Positions 26,478 through 34,541 of a stretch of 64,000 bases of DNA are shown in pieces. A program made the translations under genes and the position numbers. The notes under the pieces were generated by a model, which was not told the origin of the DNA, did not search any database, and worked only from the letters and a program-made list of their open reading frames with translations. The DNA lies in the NCBI GenBank assembly GCA_041658405.1, contig JBBAAG010000006.1, positions 12,441 through 76,440 on the forward strand, given 5' to 3'. Each line of letters opens with the position of its first letter. The first letter of the stretch is position 1. The stretch comes from Elusimicrobiota bacterium. Lineage in GTDB: Bacteria > Elusimicrobiota > UBA5214 > JBBAAG01.

Positions 26478-28877
26478 ATGAGAGAACAAAAAATGTGTGT
26501 TTTAGCAGCGGTATTGGTAGCTTTAACTGTAATACCGGTACTTGCAGCGGATGATGAACCCGAGGATGTGAGCTCAACAATAACAGCGGCGGTACAACCG
26601 GTGAGTATAACAGTATCGGGTGCTGTGTTTATTGACAAAAACGGGAATAATGTTATGGATCCCGGCGAAAACGGTATTGAAGGTATACAAATAACTGATG
26701 GTGTAAGTATTATCCTTACCGGCAAAGACGGGACGTACAAAATCGTTGCAGACTACATAAAATCACCGTTTGTATATGCCACCCAGCCTAACGGTTACAG
26801 ATTCGCAGGGAAGTTTTATACATATATCACAACAGTAACTGCTGTGATGACGTCAAACTTCGGGATTGTCCCGGTTGAGGGTTCAACCTCACCTGATCAT
26901 ACGTTTGTGCATATAACGGATATCCATATCGGCAGAGGCGGGCTTGGCACTGTTTATGATAATGCAGTGAAAGAGATTAACGGATTAACCCCAAAACCTG
27001 CGTTTATAACAGCTACCGGCGATCTTGTGAATGCAGGGAAGGATACAAAAAGTTATGAAAAGTATGCCGATATCATAAGTAAGTTTAACCTTCCGATATA
27101 CAACGTTTTGGGAAACCACGATATACCGGTAAAGAATTATGAAATGTTCTTAGGCCCTGCGTATTACTCCTTTGATTACGGTACCCGGCATTTTGTTGTG
27201 GTCAACTGCAAAGAAGAGAACAGGTATACGCCATGGCTTATGCAGGACCTGGAATTGAATAAAGACAAAGAAATTGTGGTGTTCCAGCACTACCACCCGG
27301 AGAAAAAGTTGCTGGATTTACTGTCAAAATATAACACCAGGGCATTATTATTCGGGCACTGGCATTCTACACGGACAATAATGTACGGTAAGATAATGAT
27401 TATCGCTACACAATCATGGTTATTCGGGGGTATAGACTTTTCACCAAAAGGTTTCCGTGTGATAACATTCAAAAACGGTAAATTATCGGCCGAAATTAAG
27501 TACTCTGGAATTACGCGCCACGCAGTTATCGCAAGTCCCGCACAGGAAGTTCGGGCAGGTGAGGATATAGATATACGTGTTAACCTGTACGATACGGTAT
27601 CCGGTATCGCTGCGGTTGAGGCGAAGATCGATAACGGTAAATCTTTGGTATTAACCCCGCAAGGCGGATGGTTATGGAAAACCCAGGTACCTGTCCCGGG
27701 TAAAAAGTTGTCAACGGGTAAACACATAGTATCTATAAAAGTTCACGGGGTGGATGGTTCAACACTAGGCATGTCTTCTGAGTTTATGATAACTAAAACC
27801 CCGGTGGTAACTTCCCCGAAGTTGGTTAGCACAGTGTATGCCGGTAACAATACAGCGTTCTCATCACCGGCAATATACAAAAACACAACAATTGTTGGAA
27901 CACAGGATGATAGGACAGTAGATACCAGCGCAATTGTTGCAGTTGATAACACAGCGGGTAAAGTTGTGTGGAAGTACGGTACTGACAGTGCGGTCATCGG
28001 CAGTGTTGTGATAAACAACGGTATTGCTTATGGTATTTCCGTTACGGGTACGTTGTACGCGGTAAACGCAGAGGACGGTGTATTACGCTGGAAGTATACA
28101 TTGAACGCTCCGGAACAGCGCTGGGTATACAATGCTCCGGAAGTAAAGGACGGGGTTGTATATTTTGGTGTACCGTCACAGTTTGTTGCGTTAGATGCGA
28201 ATACCGGATACCAAGTATGGGCATCAACGGGGTTAGGCAGTACGGACTGGATAAGTACGAGGATGGCACCGTATAGCGACGGAAAAAATGTGTATATTGC
28301 ATTTAACTGGCACGGCGTGCTTAACGCTGTGGATAAAACTACCGGGAGTACTGTTTGGCGGTATAAGTTCGGCGGGCGGTATACCAGCGCAAAAGTCGCG
28401 GAGAACGGTAACTTAATATACTTCACAGCGGATAAAAAATTATACGCTATCGATAAAAGTACAGGCGGTGTAGTGTGGGCGTACACGGTTAAATCGCTGT
28501 GGAACGCATCAGAGCCGGTAGTAACCTCCGACGGGACCGGGCTTATCATCGGTACATCCGATGGGCAGGTGGTTAGATTAAACACCGCAGCGGGAACAAA
28601 AGTGTGGGAGTATCAAACCGGTAAAGAAATCGGGTGTTCATTACCCTACCGCAGTGCGGGTGTCAGCGCAGTGATGTCCTCACCGTTAATAGTAAATAAT
28701 ATGGTGTATGTCGGTTCAAATGATGGTAATGTTTACGCGCTGGATGCCGGGACAGGTGAAAAAAAGTGGGGATACACTCTTGGCGTGCCGGTAGTATCAA
28801 AACCGGTAGTTGAAGGGGATAAGGTTGTTATCGCAGCTACAGACGGGAATATCTATACACTCGAACAACCTAAATAG
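26478..28877 (+). CDS. Secreted metallophosphoesterase with N-terminal Ig-like domain and PQQ-type propeller
   Basis: 799 residues. A signal peptide (1-24) is followed by an SdrD-B/MetallophosN-like domain (about 50-125: VSGAVFIDKNGNNVMDPGENG), a calcineurin-like phosphoesterase (about 138-330) with HITDIHIG, TGDLVNAG, LGNHD, FQHYHP and GHWHSTR, a sandwich linker and a PQQ-like propeller (about 455-799) ending in VYVGSNDGNVYALDAGTGEKKW. It shares the phosphoesterase-linker-propeller order with 5841-7955 but has an extra N-terminal domain, so the two are paralogs. Substrate is unknown. It lies 33 bp after the small barrel gene. Confidence 0.88.
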   Translation: MREQKMCVLAAVLVALTVIPVLAADDEPEDVSSTITAAVQPVSITVSGAVFIDKNGNNVMDPGENGIEGIQITDGVSIILTGKDGTYKIVADYIKSPFVYATQPNGYRFAGKFYTYITTVTAVMTSNFGIVPVEGSTSPDHTFVHITDIHIGRGGLGTVYDNAVKEINGLTPKPAFITATGDLVNAGKDTKSYEKYADIISKFNLPIYNVLGNHDIPVKNYEMFLGPAYYSFDYGTRHFVVVNCKEENRYTPWLMQDLELNKDKEIVVFQHYHPEKKLLDLLSKYNTRALLFGHWHSTRTIMYGKIMIIATQSWLFGGIDFSPKGFRVITFKNGKLSAEIKYSGITRHAVIASPAQEVRAGEDIDIRVNLYDTVSGIAAVEAKIDNGKSLVLTPQGGWLWKTQVPVPGKKLSTGKHIVSIKVHGVDGSTLGMSSEFMITKTPVVTSPKLVSTVYAGNNTAFSSPAIYKNTTIVGTQDDRTVDTSAIVAVDNTAGKVVWKYGTDSAVIGSVVINNGIAYGISVTGTLYAVNAEDGVLRWKYTLNAPEQRWVYNAPEVKDGVVYFGVPSQFVALDANTGYQVWASTGLGSTDWISTRMAPYSDGKNVYIAFNWHGVLNAVDKTTGSTVWRYKFGGRYTSAKVAENGNLIYFTADKKLYAIDKSTGGVVWAYTVKSLWNASEPVVTSDGTGLIIGTSDGQVVRLNTAAGTKVWEYQTGKEIGCSLPYRSAGVSAVMSSPLIVNNMVYVGSNDGNVYALDAGTGEKKWGYTLGVPVVSKPVVEGDKVVIAATDGNIYTLEQPK

Positions 28878-28884
28878 ACAGTCC

Positions 28885-28913
28885 TTGATTTATTCGTGAG
28901 TATGTTTTATAAT
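28885..28913 (+). promoter_or_regulatory. Sigma-70 promoter for tRNA-Asn
   Basis: TTGATT at 28885-28890 and a perfect TATAAT at 28908-28913 with 17-bp spacing, 32 bp upstream of the tRNA. Confidence 0.75.
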
Positions 28914-28945
28914 ACTCTGCGTTCCGGTTTTTTGGGAGCACGGAT

Positions 28946-29018
28946 TCCCCGGTAGCTCAATTGGTAGAGCACCTGACTGTTAATCAGGTGGTTGATGGTT
29001 CGAGTCCACCCCGGGGAG
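28946..29018 (+). tRNA. tRNA-Asn (anticodon GTT)
   Basis: 73 bases fold as a cloverleaf: acceptor TCCCCGG/CCGGGGA, D arm GCTC-AATTGGTA-GAGC, anticodon stem CCTGA/TCAGG around loop CTGTTAA (anticodon GTT), five-base variable loop, T arm with TTCGAGT loop. The T stem has one A-C mismatch. Discriminator is G. CCA is not encoded and a T-run follows directly. Confidence 0.95.
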
Positions 29019-29220
29019 TTTTTTAGTTATAGTCCTACTCATTTCAAAACGTTTCACTAGTGCCATCTTTTACCATCCTGTACATTTTACCGCTTTAAGT
29101 ACACTATACCTTTGACTACAAAGATGTTTCAATTTGTTTCACTGTTATCATTTAGTAATGGGGAACGTGCATGTTTTTATTGAAAGGGGGATTTATATGT
29201 GTACAGGTATTCGGATTTTG

Positions 29221-30453
29221 TTAAGTTAAGTTAATACTTTTTCTAGGATTCCTGAAAAAATCCGCTATAGTTATATACTGAAAATCTCCTTTATCCTTTA
29301 TTAAGTTATTTGTTTGTAGAATGACTGTTTTCTGTGTCTTTTTATATCTTCTTCCAAACAAATCTAGTGAAGTTAAAAGTACAGGAGAATTTCCAGATTT
29401 TACTTCTATGGCAATTAATTTGTCTCCGGCTTGAATTACGAAATCTACTTCATCGTCTCTGTCACGCCAATAAAAAAGTTCACCACCTATTTCTTGAGCA
29501 ATAGCTAGTAGTTTCACTCCTATAGCATTTTCAGTCAATCTACCCATCAACGCTTTGTCCTTCAGCGTAACCTTATAACCAGTGCCTCTCGTGGCAGTAA
29601 CTAATGAATTATCCCATACCAATATTTTTGGGGTGGATCCTCTCTGCTTGATTCTGCTGCCGCTGTATTTCTCCAGAGGGGATAATAGAAACGCATTAGA
29701 TAATAACCTTAGATAAGACGCTATTGTTGTAGTATTCCCGGCATCCTGCAACTGGCCAAGCATTTTTTGGTAGCTGATTATTTCAGCAGGATGTACCAGC
29801 CCAATGCCGAGTAGCTGGCGTAACAATGCGGGTTTGGTAATCGCCGACATGAGCAGTACATCTTTTGACAGGACAGTTTCTATCAACGAATCTCTGATAT
29901 ATTTTGACCATCTTGGCTCATCATCACGCAAAGGAATTGCTCCGGGGTATCCTCCAAAATAAAGGTATTCCTCTATTTTCATTTTAAAGTATTCTTCACA
30001 TTCAGGAAATGACCAGTGGGTATGCCTGTGGATTTCAAAACGTCCGGCTAGGCTTTCAGTCAACCCTTTTTGCACTAAAAGTGATGAAGAACCTAAAAGA
30101 ATAACTCGTATCGATTTTTTTGTTCTCTTATCTTCATCAAACAATTTTTTTACAACTTCACTCCAGCGCGGTATTTTTTGTACTTCATCAAGTATAAGAA
30201 GTGTTTTACTTCTTTTCTTCTCGTATAATACCCTGGCTTCATCCCATTGCGCTGTAATCCAATCAATAGTAGGGGTATTCGGCAAGTCTGCGGTTTTATA
30301 AAGTTTTGGCCCGGCCCACTTCTTGTATAACTGCAGAACGAGAGTTGTTTTTCCAACCTGTCGCGGCCCTATAACAACCTGAATTAGATTCGGTTCTCCA
30401 TGCGACCTTTTATCCAGTTCATCAAACAGGAACTTTCTGATATATTCTTTCAT
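29221..30453 (-). CDS. AAA-type ATPase with DUF4143 and PD-(D/E)xK-like C-terminus
   Basis: 410 residues from ATG at 30453; an upstream in-frame start (30504) lies inside the promoter and is not credible. Walker A is GPRQVGKTT, Walker B TLLILDEVQ. The middle is a DUF4143 winged-helix region, and the C-terminus has DDEVDFVIQAGDKLIAIEVKSG, the Asp/Glu-x-Lys pattern of a PD-(D/E)xK nuclease-like fold. These ATPases are common in anaerobes and archaea, often in accessory regions, and their cellular role is unsettled. The promoter abuts a perfect palindrome (30491-30522), suggesting autoregulation. The gene lies 200 bp from tRNA-Asn, a frequent integration site. I see no integrase. Confidence 0.9.
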   Translation of the reverse strand: MKEYIRKFLFDELDKRSHGEPNLIQVVIGPRQVGKTTLVLQLYKKWAGPKLYKTADLPNTPTIDWITAQWDEARVLYEKKRSKTLLILDEVQKIPRWSEVVKKLFDEDKRTKKSIRVILLGSSSLLVQKGLTESLAGRFEIHRHTHWSFPECEEYFKMKIEEYLYFGGYPGAIPLRDDEPRWSKYIRDSLIETVLSKDVLLMSAITKPALLRQLLGIGLVHPAEIISYQKMLGQLQDAGNTTTIASYLRLLSNAFLLSPLEKYSGSRIKQRGSTPKILVWDNSLVTATRGTGYKVTLKDKALMGRLTENAIGVKLLAIAQEIGGELFYWRDRDDEVDFVIQAGDKLIAIEVKSGNSPVLLTSLDLFGRRYKKTQKTVILQTNNLIKDKGDFQYITIADFFRNPRKSINLT

Positions 30454-30462
30454 AATGCAAAA

Positions 30463-30522
30463 ATAATAGCATGTCAGGAAACATCTGTCAAACGAATAAC
30501 TCAATCCATTGAGTTATTCGTT
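30463..30522 (-). promoter_or_regulatory. Promoter with abutting perfect 15-bp inverted repeat
   Basis: On the minus strand TTGACA (30491-30486) and TATTAT (30468-30463) are separated by 17 bp. A perfect inverted repeat, 15-bp arms AACGAATAACTCAAT and its complement with a 2-bp centre, spans 30491-30522 and touches the -35 box. Predicted transcription starts about 3 bases before the ATPase ATG. The repeat is well placed as an operator. Confidence 0.75.
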
Positions 30523-30577
30523 AATATTACCACAGAAGCGTTTATGTATTAAATGGATGTGTTTTAACATTGAAAAG

Positions 30578-30610
30578 TGACCCACTTCTAACATCCAATA
30601 TTGACCCAGT
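30578..30610. repeat. Paired TGACCCA motifs resembling an IS21-type end (remnant)
   Basis: TGACCCACTT at 30578 and TGACCCAGT at 30602 are direct repeats 24 bp apart, similar to the repeated ends of IS21-family elements. No transposase gene is present, so this would be a relic. The rest of 30523-30695 shows no gene. Confidence 0.3.
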
Positions 30611-30695
30611 CTGTAGTTATTGTTACCGTCGCAATCGTTATACATACTCCCGTGTCATTTCTGAAGATTAAATTGGGGCAATTACCAGGGCTATT

Positions 30696-32795
30696 TTACA
30701 ATGTTATCTTCACAACTTCGTACTCTCCAATTCTTGGGAGTACAAACTTTACAGTATTTCCTTTTTGCGTGAATTTAAGTTTTTTCCCGGACCACAACGC
30801 GGTGACAGATTGTATTTTGTTCTTAACCTTGAGTTCAACCTCGACGTAGTGCACAGGTATAATTTGTTCAATCGGCCGTTTAGTTTCGGATGTGAAGTTC
30901 ACGAAGTATGCATAAACATCACCGGTTTCTTTACTTTTCCTTACCGTAATCTCGATAGATGTCGGTGTATTGGTAAGTTTTACCTCAACCCCGGCTAATG
31001 ATTTCAATATATTCCTTGTTATACGATAAAAGTCGGGAAGGTTAAACCTGGCTAATGCATGTCCTACAGTTCCGGCAAAAAAGATTGACCGTCCTTTACC
31101 ATACTTGTTCTCAATAAGGAACGGTTTCTCAGACTTCTTCGGTGCACCGGCATACCGTCCCAGCAGCGGTTCATAAAACTTTATTGGCGCTGCGAGTTTG
31201 GTGGTTACATTCAACCCGTGGATGGTAGAGACAATATAGTTTCGTTTATTCAACCCCTTTACACTAAAATGGTTAGGATTTGCTGCGTAAATAAAGTCCC
31301 AGTTCAGCGGGCCGAACGGCGTACCAACACTTTGAATACCCATAACATCTGCTAGTTGCAGGTTTTTACACTTCTTTCCTTTTTCATCGTACAACGATGT
31401 TTCAAACGAAGACAAAATGTTCCCGCCGGAATTGACAAACTTTTTCACGCCGGTAACAACATTCTTTGACATACACGCAACATTGGGGAATACTACCAGT
31501 TTGTACTTCGGGTCGATATTCTCAAGCGCTTTTTCGTCGATAACATCAAACGGTACATGGTTCCTCGCAAGAATAGCGTAGAACCCGTAAAACTCTTCCA
31601 GTACATTCCCAGCTTTTTCAGCTTTCATCTCTTTTGTAAAATCGGTCAGCGGTATTTCAGAACCGGTATAATAATTCCCTGTTTGAGCAGGCCACACCAA
31701 CGCAACGGATGCCAACGACGCGGTGTTTATAAACAGTTCAGGATACTTTTTGATAAACGCATTGTATTTCTGCAGTACCTTCATCTCGTTCGGGTAACAC
31801 TCCGGATCATCCGAATACGAAATATTCACGTTCGATTGATGCGTAATTGTTTGGCTGTACAGAATACTGATCTCACCAGCGGGTAAGGTTGAGAAATTCC
31901 AGGGTTTATGCCCCGTTGCACAGAAAACTACTGATGGTTTACCGCCCGCCAGTCCATTGATCAATTTCGAGGTAGCTCCGGGTTTGTAAATAGACTCGCG
32001 TAGCTCGCCGATAAGAAACCCGCCCTCTGTTCCGAGCATATCGGTAACTTCGATGATTTTACGGTTATTCCTGCCTGTTGGCCAGTCCGGAGATATCGTG
32101 TTGCCGTTCATGTAAAGCAACGTATCAGGGTTCGCTTGTTTTATCACGCGGTTGGATTCAGCAAGAAACGCGTGCATACTTTCCGACTGGAACTCTAAGA
32201 GATCGTACCACTGAGGGTTATCGCGCTGGGAAACAAGCTTAGTTTTCGAAGGTAGTTCATACCCATACTTTTTTTGGAACGCGGTTTTGCACGCGGTGCA
32301 ATAACACGTGTCCGCCAAAAATATAGGCCCGTCAAAAAATATGCCGTCCACCCCGCAGGACGCGAGGTCACGTACGACTTTGAATACCCGTTCCCGCCAT
32401 GGACTGTTGATGCAAAATGAAGTATTTCTGCTGTAGAGGTTGTCTACGGCAATGCCGTCCTCTTTCCTCTGTACCCAAGCCGGCATAAGATCGATATACT
32501 TAGTATTTTCGGAGTGAACGTTGTAGTACACGATTACCCGCGTTTTTTGTTTCCGTGCATGCTCAAGATATTTTTTTAAGGATACTGAATCAATTTCTAG
32601 AGAATGGTCCCATGGTACATGAAATATTTCTTCAGGAAGATCGCTTCCCCCGCGTTTAAACGCGTAGTTTATCAAATGTTCGGCATTACCGCCGAGTTTT
32701 TTAAGGGTTTGTATTTTCTTTGTAAAATCATCAAACTTATCCGGGAATTTTATTATCCGTATCGGCTCCGTAAGCCACCATTTCTTTTCGCTCAT
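30696..32795 (-). CDS. GHL6-like glycoside hydrolase with beta-galactosidase-trimerisation-type domain
   Basis: 699 residues, no signal peptide, start after a perfect AGGAGG. The N-terminal TIM-barrel part (about 25-330) includes LGGNAEHLINYAF, VIVYYNVH, CGVDGIFFDGP and CYCTACKTAFQKKYG, a pattern seen in hypothetical glycosyl hydrolase family 6 (PF14871) proteins. The middle (about 350-570) resembles the class-I glutamine-amidotransferase-like trimerisation domain of GH42 enzymes (LVVFPNVACMSKNVVTGVKKFVNSGG). A small beta domain ends the protein. It probably acts on a plant or bacterial glycoside; the exact substrate cannot be inferred. Immediate neighbours are remnants, so operon context is lacking. 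Confidence 0.75.
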   Translation of the reverse strand: MSEKKWWLTEPIRIIKFPDKFDDFTKKIQTLKKLGGNAEHLINYAFKRGGSDLPEEIFHVPWDHSLEIDSVSLKKYLEHARKQKTRVIVYYNVHSENTKYIDLMPAWVQRKEDGIAVDNLYSRNTSFCINSPWRERVFKVVRDLASCGVDGIFFDGPIFLADTCYCTACKTAFQKKYGYELPSKTKLVSQRDNPQWYDLLEFQSESMHAFLAESNRVIKQANPDTLLYMNGNTISPDWPTGRNNRKIIEVTDMLGTEGGFLIGELRESIYKPGATSKLINGLAGGKPSVVFCATGHKPWNFSTLPAGEISILYSQTITHQSNVNISYSDDPECYPNEMKVLQKYNAFIKKYPELFINTASLASVALVWPAQTGNYYTGSEIPLTDFTKEMKAEKAGNVLEEFYGFYAILARNHVPFDVIDEKALENIDPKYKLVVFPNVACMSKNVVTGVKKFVNSGGNILSSFETSLYDEKGKKCKNLQLADVMGIQSVGTPFGPLNWDFIYAANPNHFSVKGLNKRNYIVSTIHGLNVTTKLAAPIKFYEPLLGRYAGAPKKSEKPFLIENKYGKGRSIFFAGTVGHALARFNLPDFYRITRNILKSLAGVEVKLTNTPTSIEITVRKSKETGDVYAYFVNFTSETKRPIEQIIPVHYVEVELKVKNKIQSVTALWSGKKLKFTQKGNTVKFVLPRIGEYEVVKITL

Positions 32796-32814
32796 GATAT
32801 CCTCCTACAAAATA

Positions 32815-33009
32815 TTATCTTTGCAATTTCCATACATCTTTCCCCATATTGTTTCCTGCAACCACCCATAAAGCATCGTTGTGCGGATTCCAGCCGCCGA
32901 TAAGCCACATTTTTCCTTTAAATACCAGCGCGCCTGCCCCGTCCCGTGGTGCATAAGTTGTTGTAGTTACCGACGATAGGATTATACACATCCTTGTGTC
33001 AAAATTCAA
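32815..33009 (-). pseudogene. Kelch-repeat protein remnant with internal deletion
   Basis: 64 codons. TTYAPRDGAGALVFKGKMWLIGGWNP is a standard N-terminal kelch motif. It runs straight into HNDALWVVAGNNMGKDVWKL, which is the C-terminal motif of such propellers. The intervening blades are missing, so a deletion has fused the two ends. No ribosome site precedes it. The remnant sits directly upstream of the GHL6-like gene on the same strand. Confidence 0.65.
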
Positions 33010-33133
33010 TGCAATAATGGGTCGTATTTGGATGCAAACTCACAGGCGTTTATCGGCTGTTATTCCAATCCCGTTTTTTACTCTTTCACAAAAAATAGGT
33101 ATAATATTTGCAATCAAATCGGAGGAACGGACT

Positions 33134-33253
33134 ATGAGTACAAAACACAGCGAAAATAGAACAACAATAAAGAGCAAATCCTCTACTCTACTGATAGACG
33201 CGAGAATCAAAGAGCTGGACGACTGGAGAGGCAAGACGCTCAATCACACTTAA
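33134..33253 (+). pseudogene. DUF1801-family gene, 3'-truncated remnant
   Basis: 39 codons beginning MSTKHSENRTTIKSKSS, with GGAGG eight bases before the ATG and TATAAT further upstream. LIDARIKELDDWRGKTL is the conserved N-terminal segment of DUF1801-type proteins (about 130-150 residues). The rest of the domain is absent: the frame reaches a stop inside the 3' end of the convergent cation-efflux gene. The intact promoter and ribosome site with a missing body indicate a recent deletion. Confidence 0.6.
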
Positions 33254-34193
33254 CGATTTCAATGCTTATATGCGCCAGTTCGTGTACTTCTTTCAGCAAT
33301 TCCTTGTATACATCCAATTCTTTAGGCTCTTTTGCAACCAAAGATATAATGCACGAATACCTGTTTTGTTCTACTTTCCAAAGATGTAAGTCAGATATTT
33401 TTGTGTCATTATCATTTTCTACTATCCCTTTGATTTCTTGCTGTAACTCTTCATTGTTTCCGCTGTCCAACAAAATCGTTGCAGTATCTCTCAATAATTG
33501 AAATGACCAGCGGAAGATTAGTATCGAACTTACAATACCCATCAACGGGTCAAGAAAGTTTAACTGCATAAGTTTTGCACCTAATAACGCGACAATCGCG
33601 AAAACAGAAGTTAATGCATCAGCGATCACATGTAGATACGCCGATTTCATGTTCAAGTCGTGTTCCAGCTGGTGGGTATGACCGTGTTCATGGTTGTGGT
33701 CATTATGATGATCATGATGGTGATGATGTTGTCCCTGCTTATCGAAACTTAGTATCGCTGCGCAGGCAACGTTTACAAGTAATCCCAAACCCGCAACTAG
33801 TAATGCTTGGTTATACTGGATAACCAGGGGATGCAATATTCTATCAACAGAAAAGTATACTACGCACAGGCCAACTATTCCGAGCAAGATTGCGCTTGTA
33901 TATGCCCCGAGAATTTCGATTTTCCATGTACCAAAAGTATAATCAGTATTATTCTTCTGTTTTTTCGCTATAAGGTACGCAAAAAGCGTAATTGTTAAAG
34001 CGCTGGCATGAGTTGCCATGTGCCATCCATCAGAAAGTAAAGCCATTGAGTTAAAAATGTAGCCAAACACGATTTCAGCCAGCATGGTTAGTTCGGTGAT
34101 TATGATAACAACAAAAACTTTTCTAAAATTTGATTCTTTGACTTCATGAAAGTTGTGCGGGTGCTGATAAACTTGTATATTACTGTGGTGCAT
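33240..34193 (-). CDS. Cation diffusion facilitator, DmeF-like Co/Ni(/Zn) exporter
   Basis: 317 residues from the ATG at 34193 (AAAGGGAG lies 13 bases upstream; a TTG at 34223 is less likely). Six helices; metal site residues in SMALLSDGWHMATH (helix 2) and HVIADALTSVFA (helix 5). A histidine-rich cytosolic loop (HHHHHDHHNDHNHEHGHTH) between helices 4 and 5 and a C-terminal regulatory domain ending HISIEIVKCD. The N-terminal HHSNIQVYQHPHNF and overall shape match DmeF-type exporters. It removes divalent metal from cytosol in exchange for protons. Its stop overlaps the truncated DUF1801 remnant by 14 bp. Confidence 0.88.
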   Translation of the reverse strand: MHHSNIQVYQHPHNFHEVKESNFRKVFVVIIITELTMLAEIVFGYIFNSMALLSDGWHMATHASALTITLFAYLIAKKQKNNTDYTFGTWKIEILGAYTSAILLGIVGLCVVYFSVDRILHPLVIQYNQALLVAGLGLLVNVACAAILSFDKQGQHHHHHDHHNDHNHEHGHTHQLEHDLNMKSAYLHVIADALTSVFAIVALLGAKLMQLNFLDPLMGIVSSILIFRWSFQLLRDTATILLDSGNNEELQQEIKGIVENDNDTKISDLHLWKVEQNRYSCIISLVAKEPKELDVYKELLKEVHELAHISIEIVKCD

Positions 34194-34237
34194 TTCGGTA
34201 TTTATACTCCCTTTATTAAACAACTCATATCACAAGC

Positions 34238-34280
34238 ATTATAACAAAAATCAGTATTATAAGGTAATTATCAAACCTTA
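34238..34280 (-). promoter_or_regulatory. Possible metal-responsive promoter/operator of the CDF exporter
   Basis: A minus-strand TATAAT (34243-34238) lies 45 bp before the ATG. An inverted repeat TAAGGT-N9-ACCTTA (34260-34280) covers the -35 region, which is weak. Placement suits a metal-sensing regulator. Not confirmed. Confidence 0.4.
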
Positions 34281-34343
34281 ACAAGAGGGTCAAATATTGC
34301 TATAATTTAAACATACACAAGCATGAAAGGATAAATACAGCCT

Positions 34344-34541
34344 ATGATAAAGCGACGTGTCCGCTCAGGCTCTGAATTCTGCAATAAGTGCGGTATAGCA
34401 AATAATAGCGAACACTCTTGGTTACGCTCCCGGTCCAGTTTTCGATACATCCCTATACTTTGCCCCAAATGTTCGAAGACATTATCCAAGGATGTAAAAG
34501 AATTTATTAAGAACTGGCTGCATTTCAATCTCCCGCGTTGA
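34344..34541 (+). CDS. Small zinc-ribbon-like protein (hypothetical)
   Basis: 65 residues, with AAAGGA 11 bases before the ATG and TATAAT about 45 bp upstream. Two CxxC pairs (CNKC at 13-16, CPKC at 40-43) are spaced as in a zinc ribbon, with basic residues around them (MIKRRVRSGSEF). The 3' end overlaps the convergent lyase gene by 17 bp. No family recognised. Could be a genuine small DNA- or RNA-binding protein or a remnant of one. Confidence 0.4.
   Translation: MIKRRVRSGSEFCNKCGIANNSEHSWLRSRSSFRYIPILCPKCSKTLSKDVKEFIKNWLHFNLPR

Noticed and set aside
28946..29220. Integrated element using tRNA-Asn as attachment site
   Set aside because: No integrase gene and no repeat of the tRNA 3' end was found downstream; only the presence of accessory genes hints at it.
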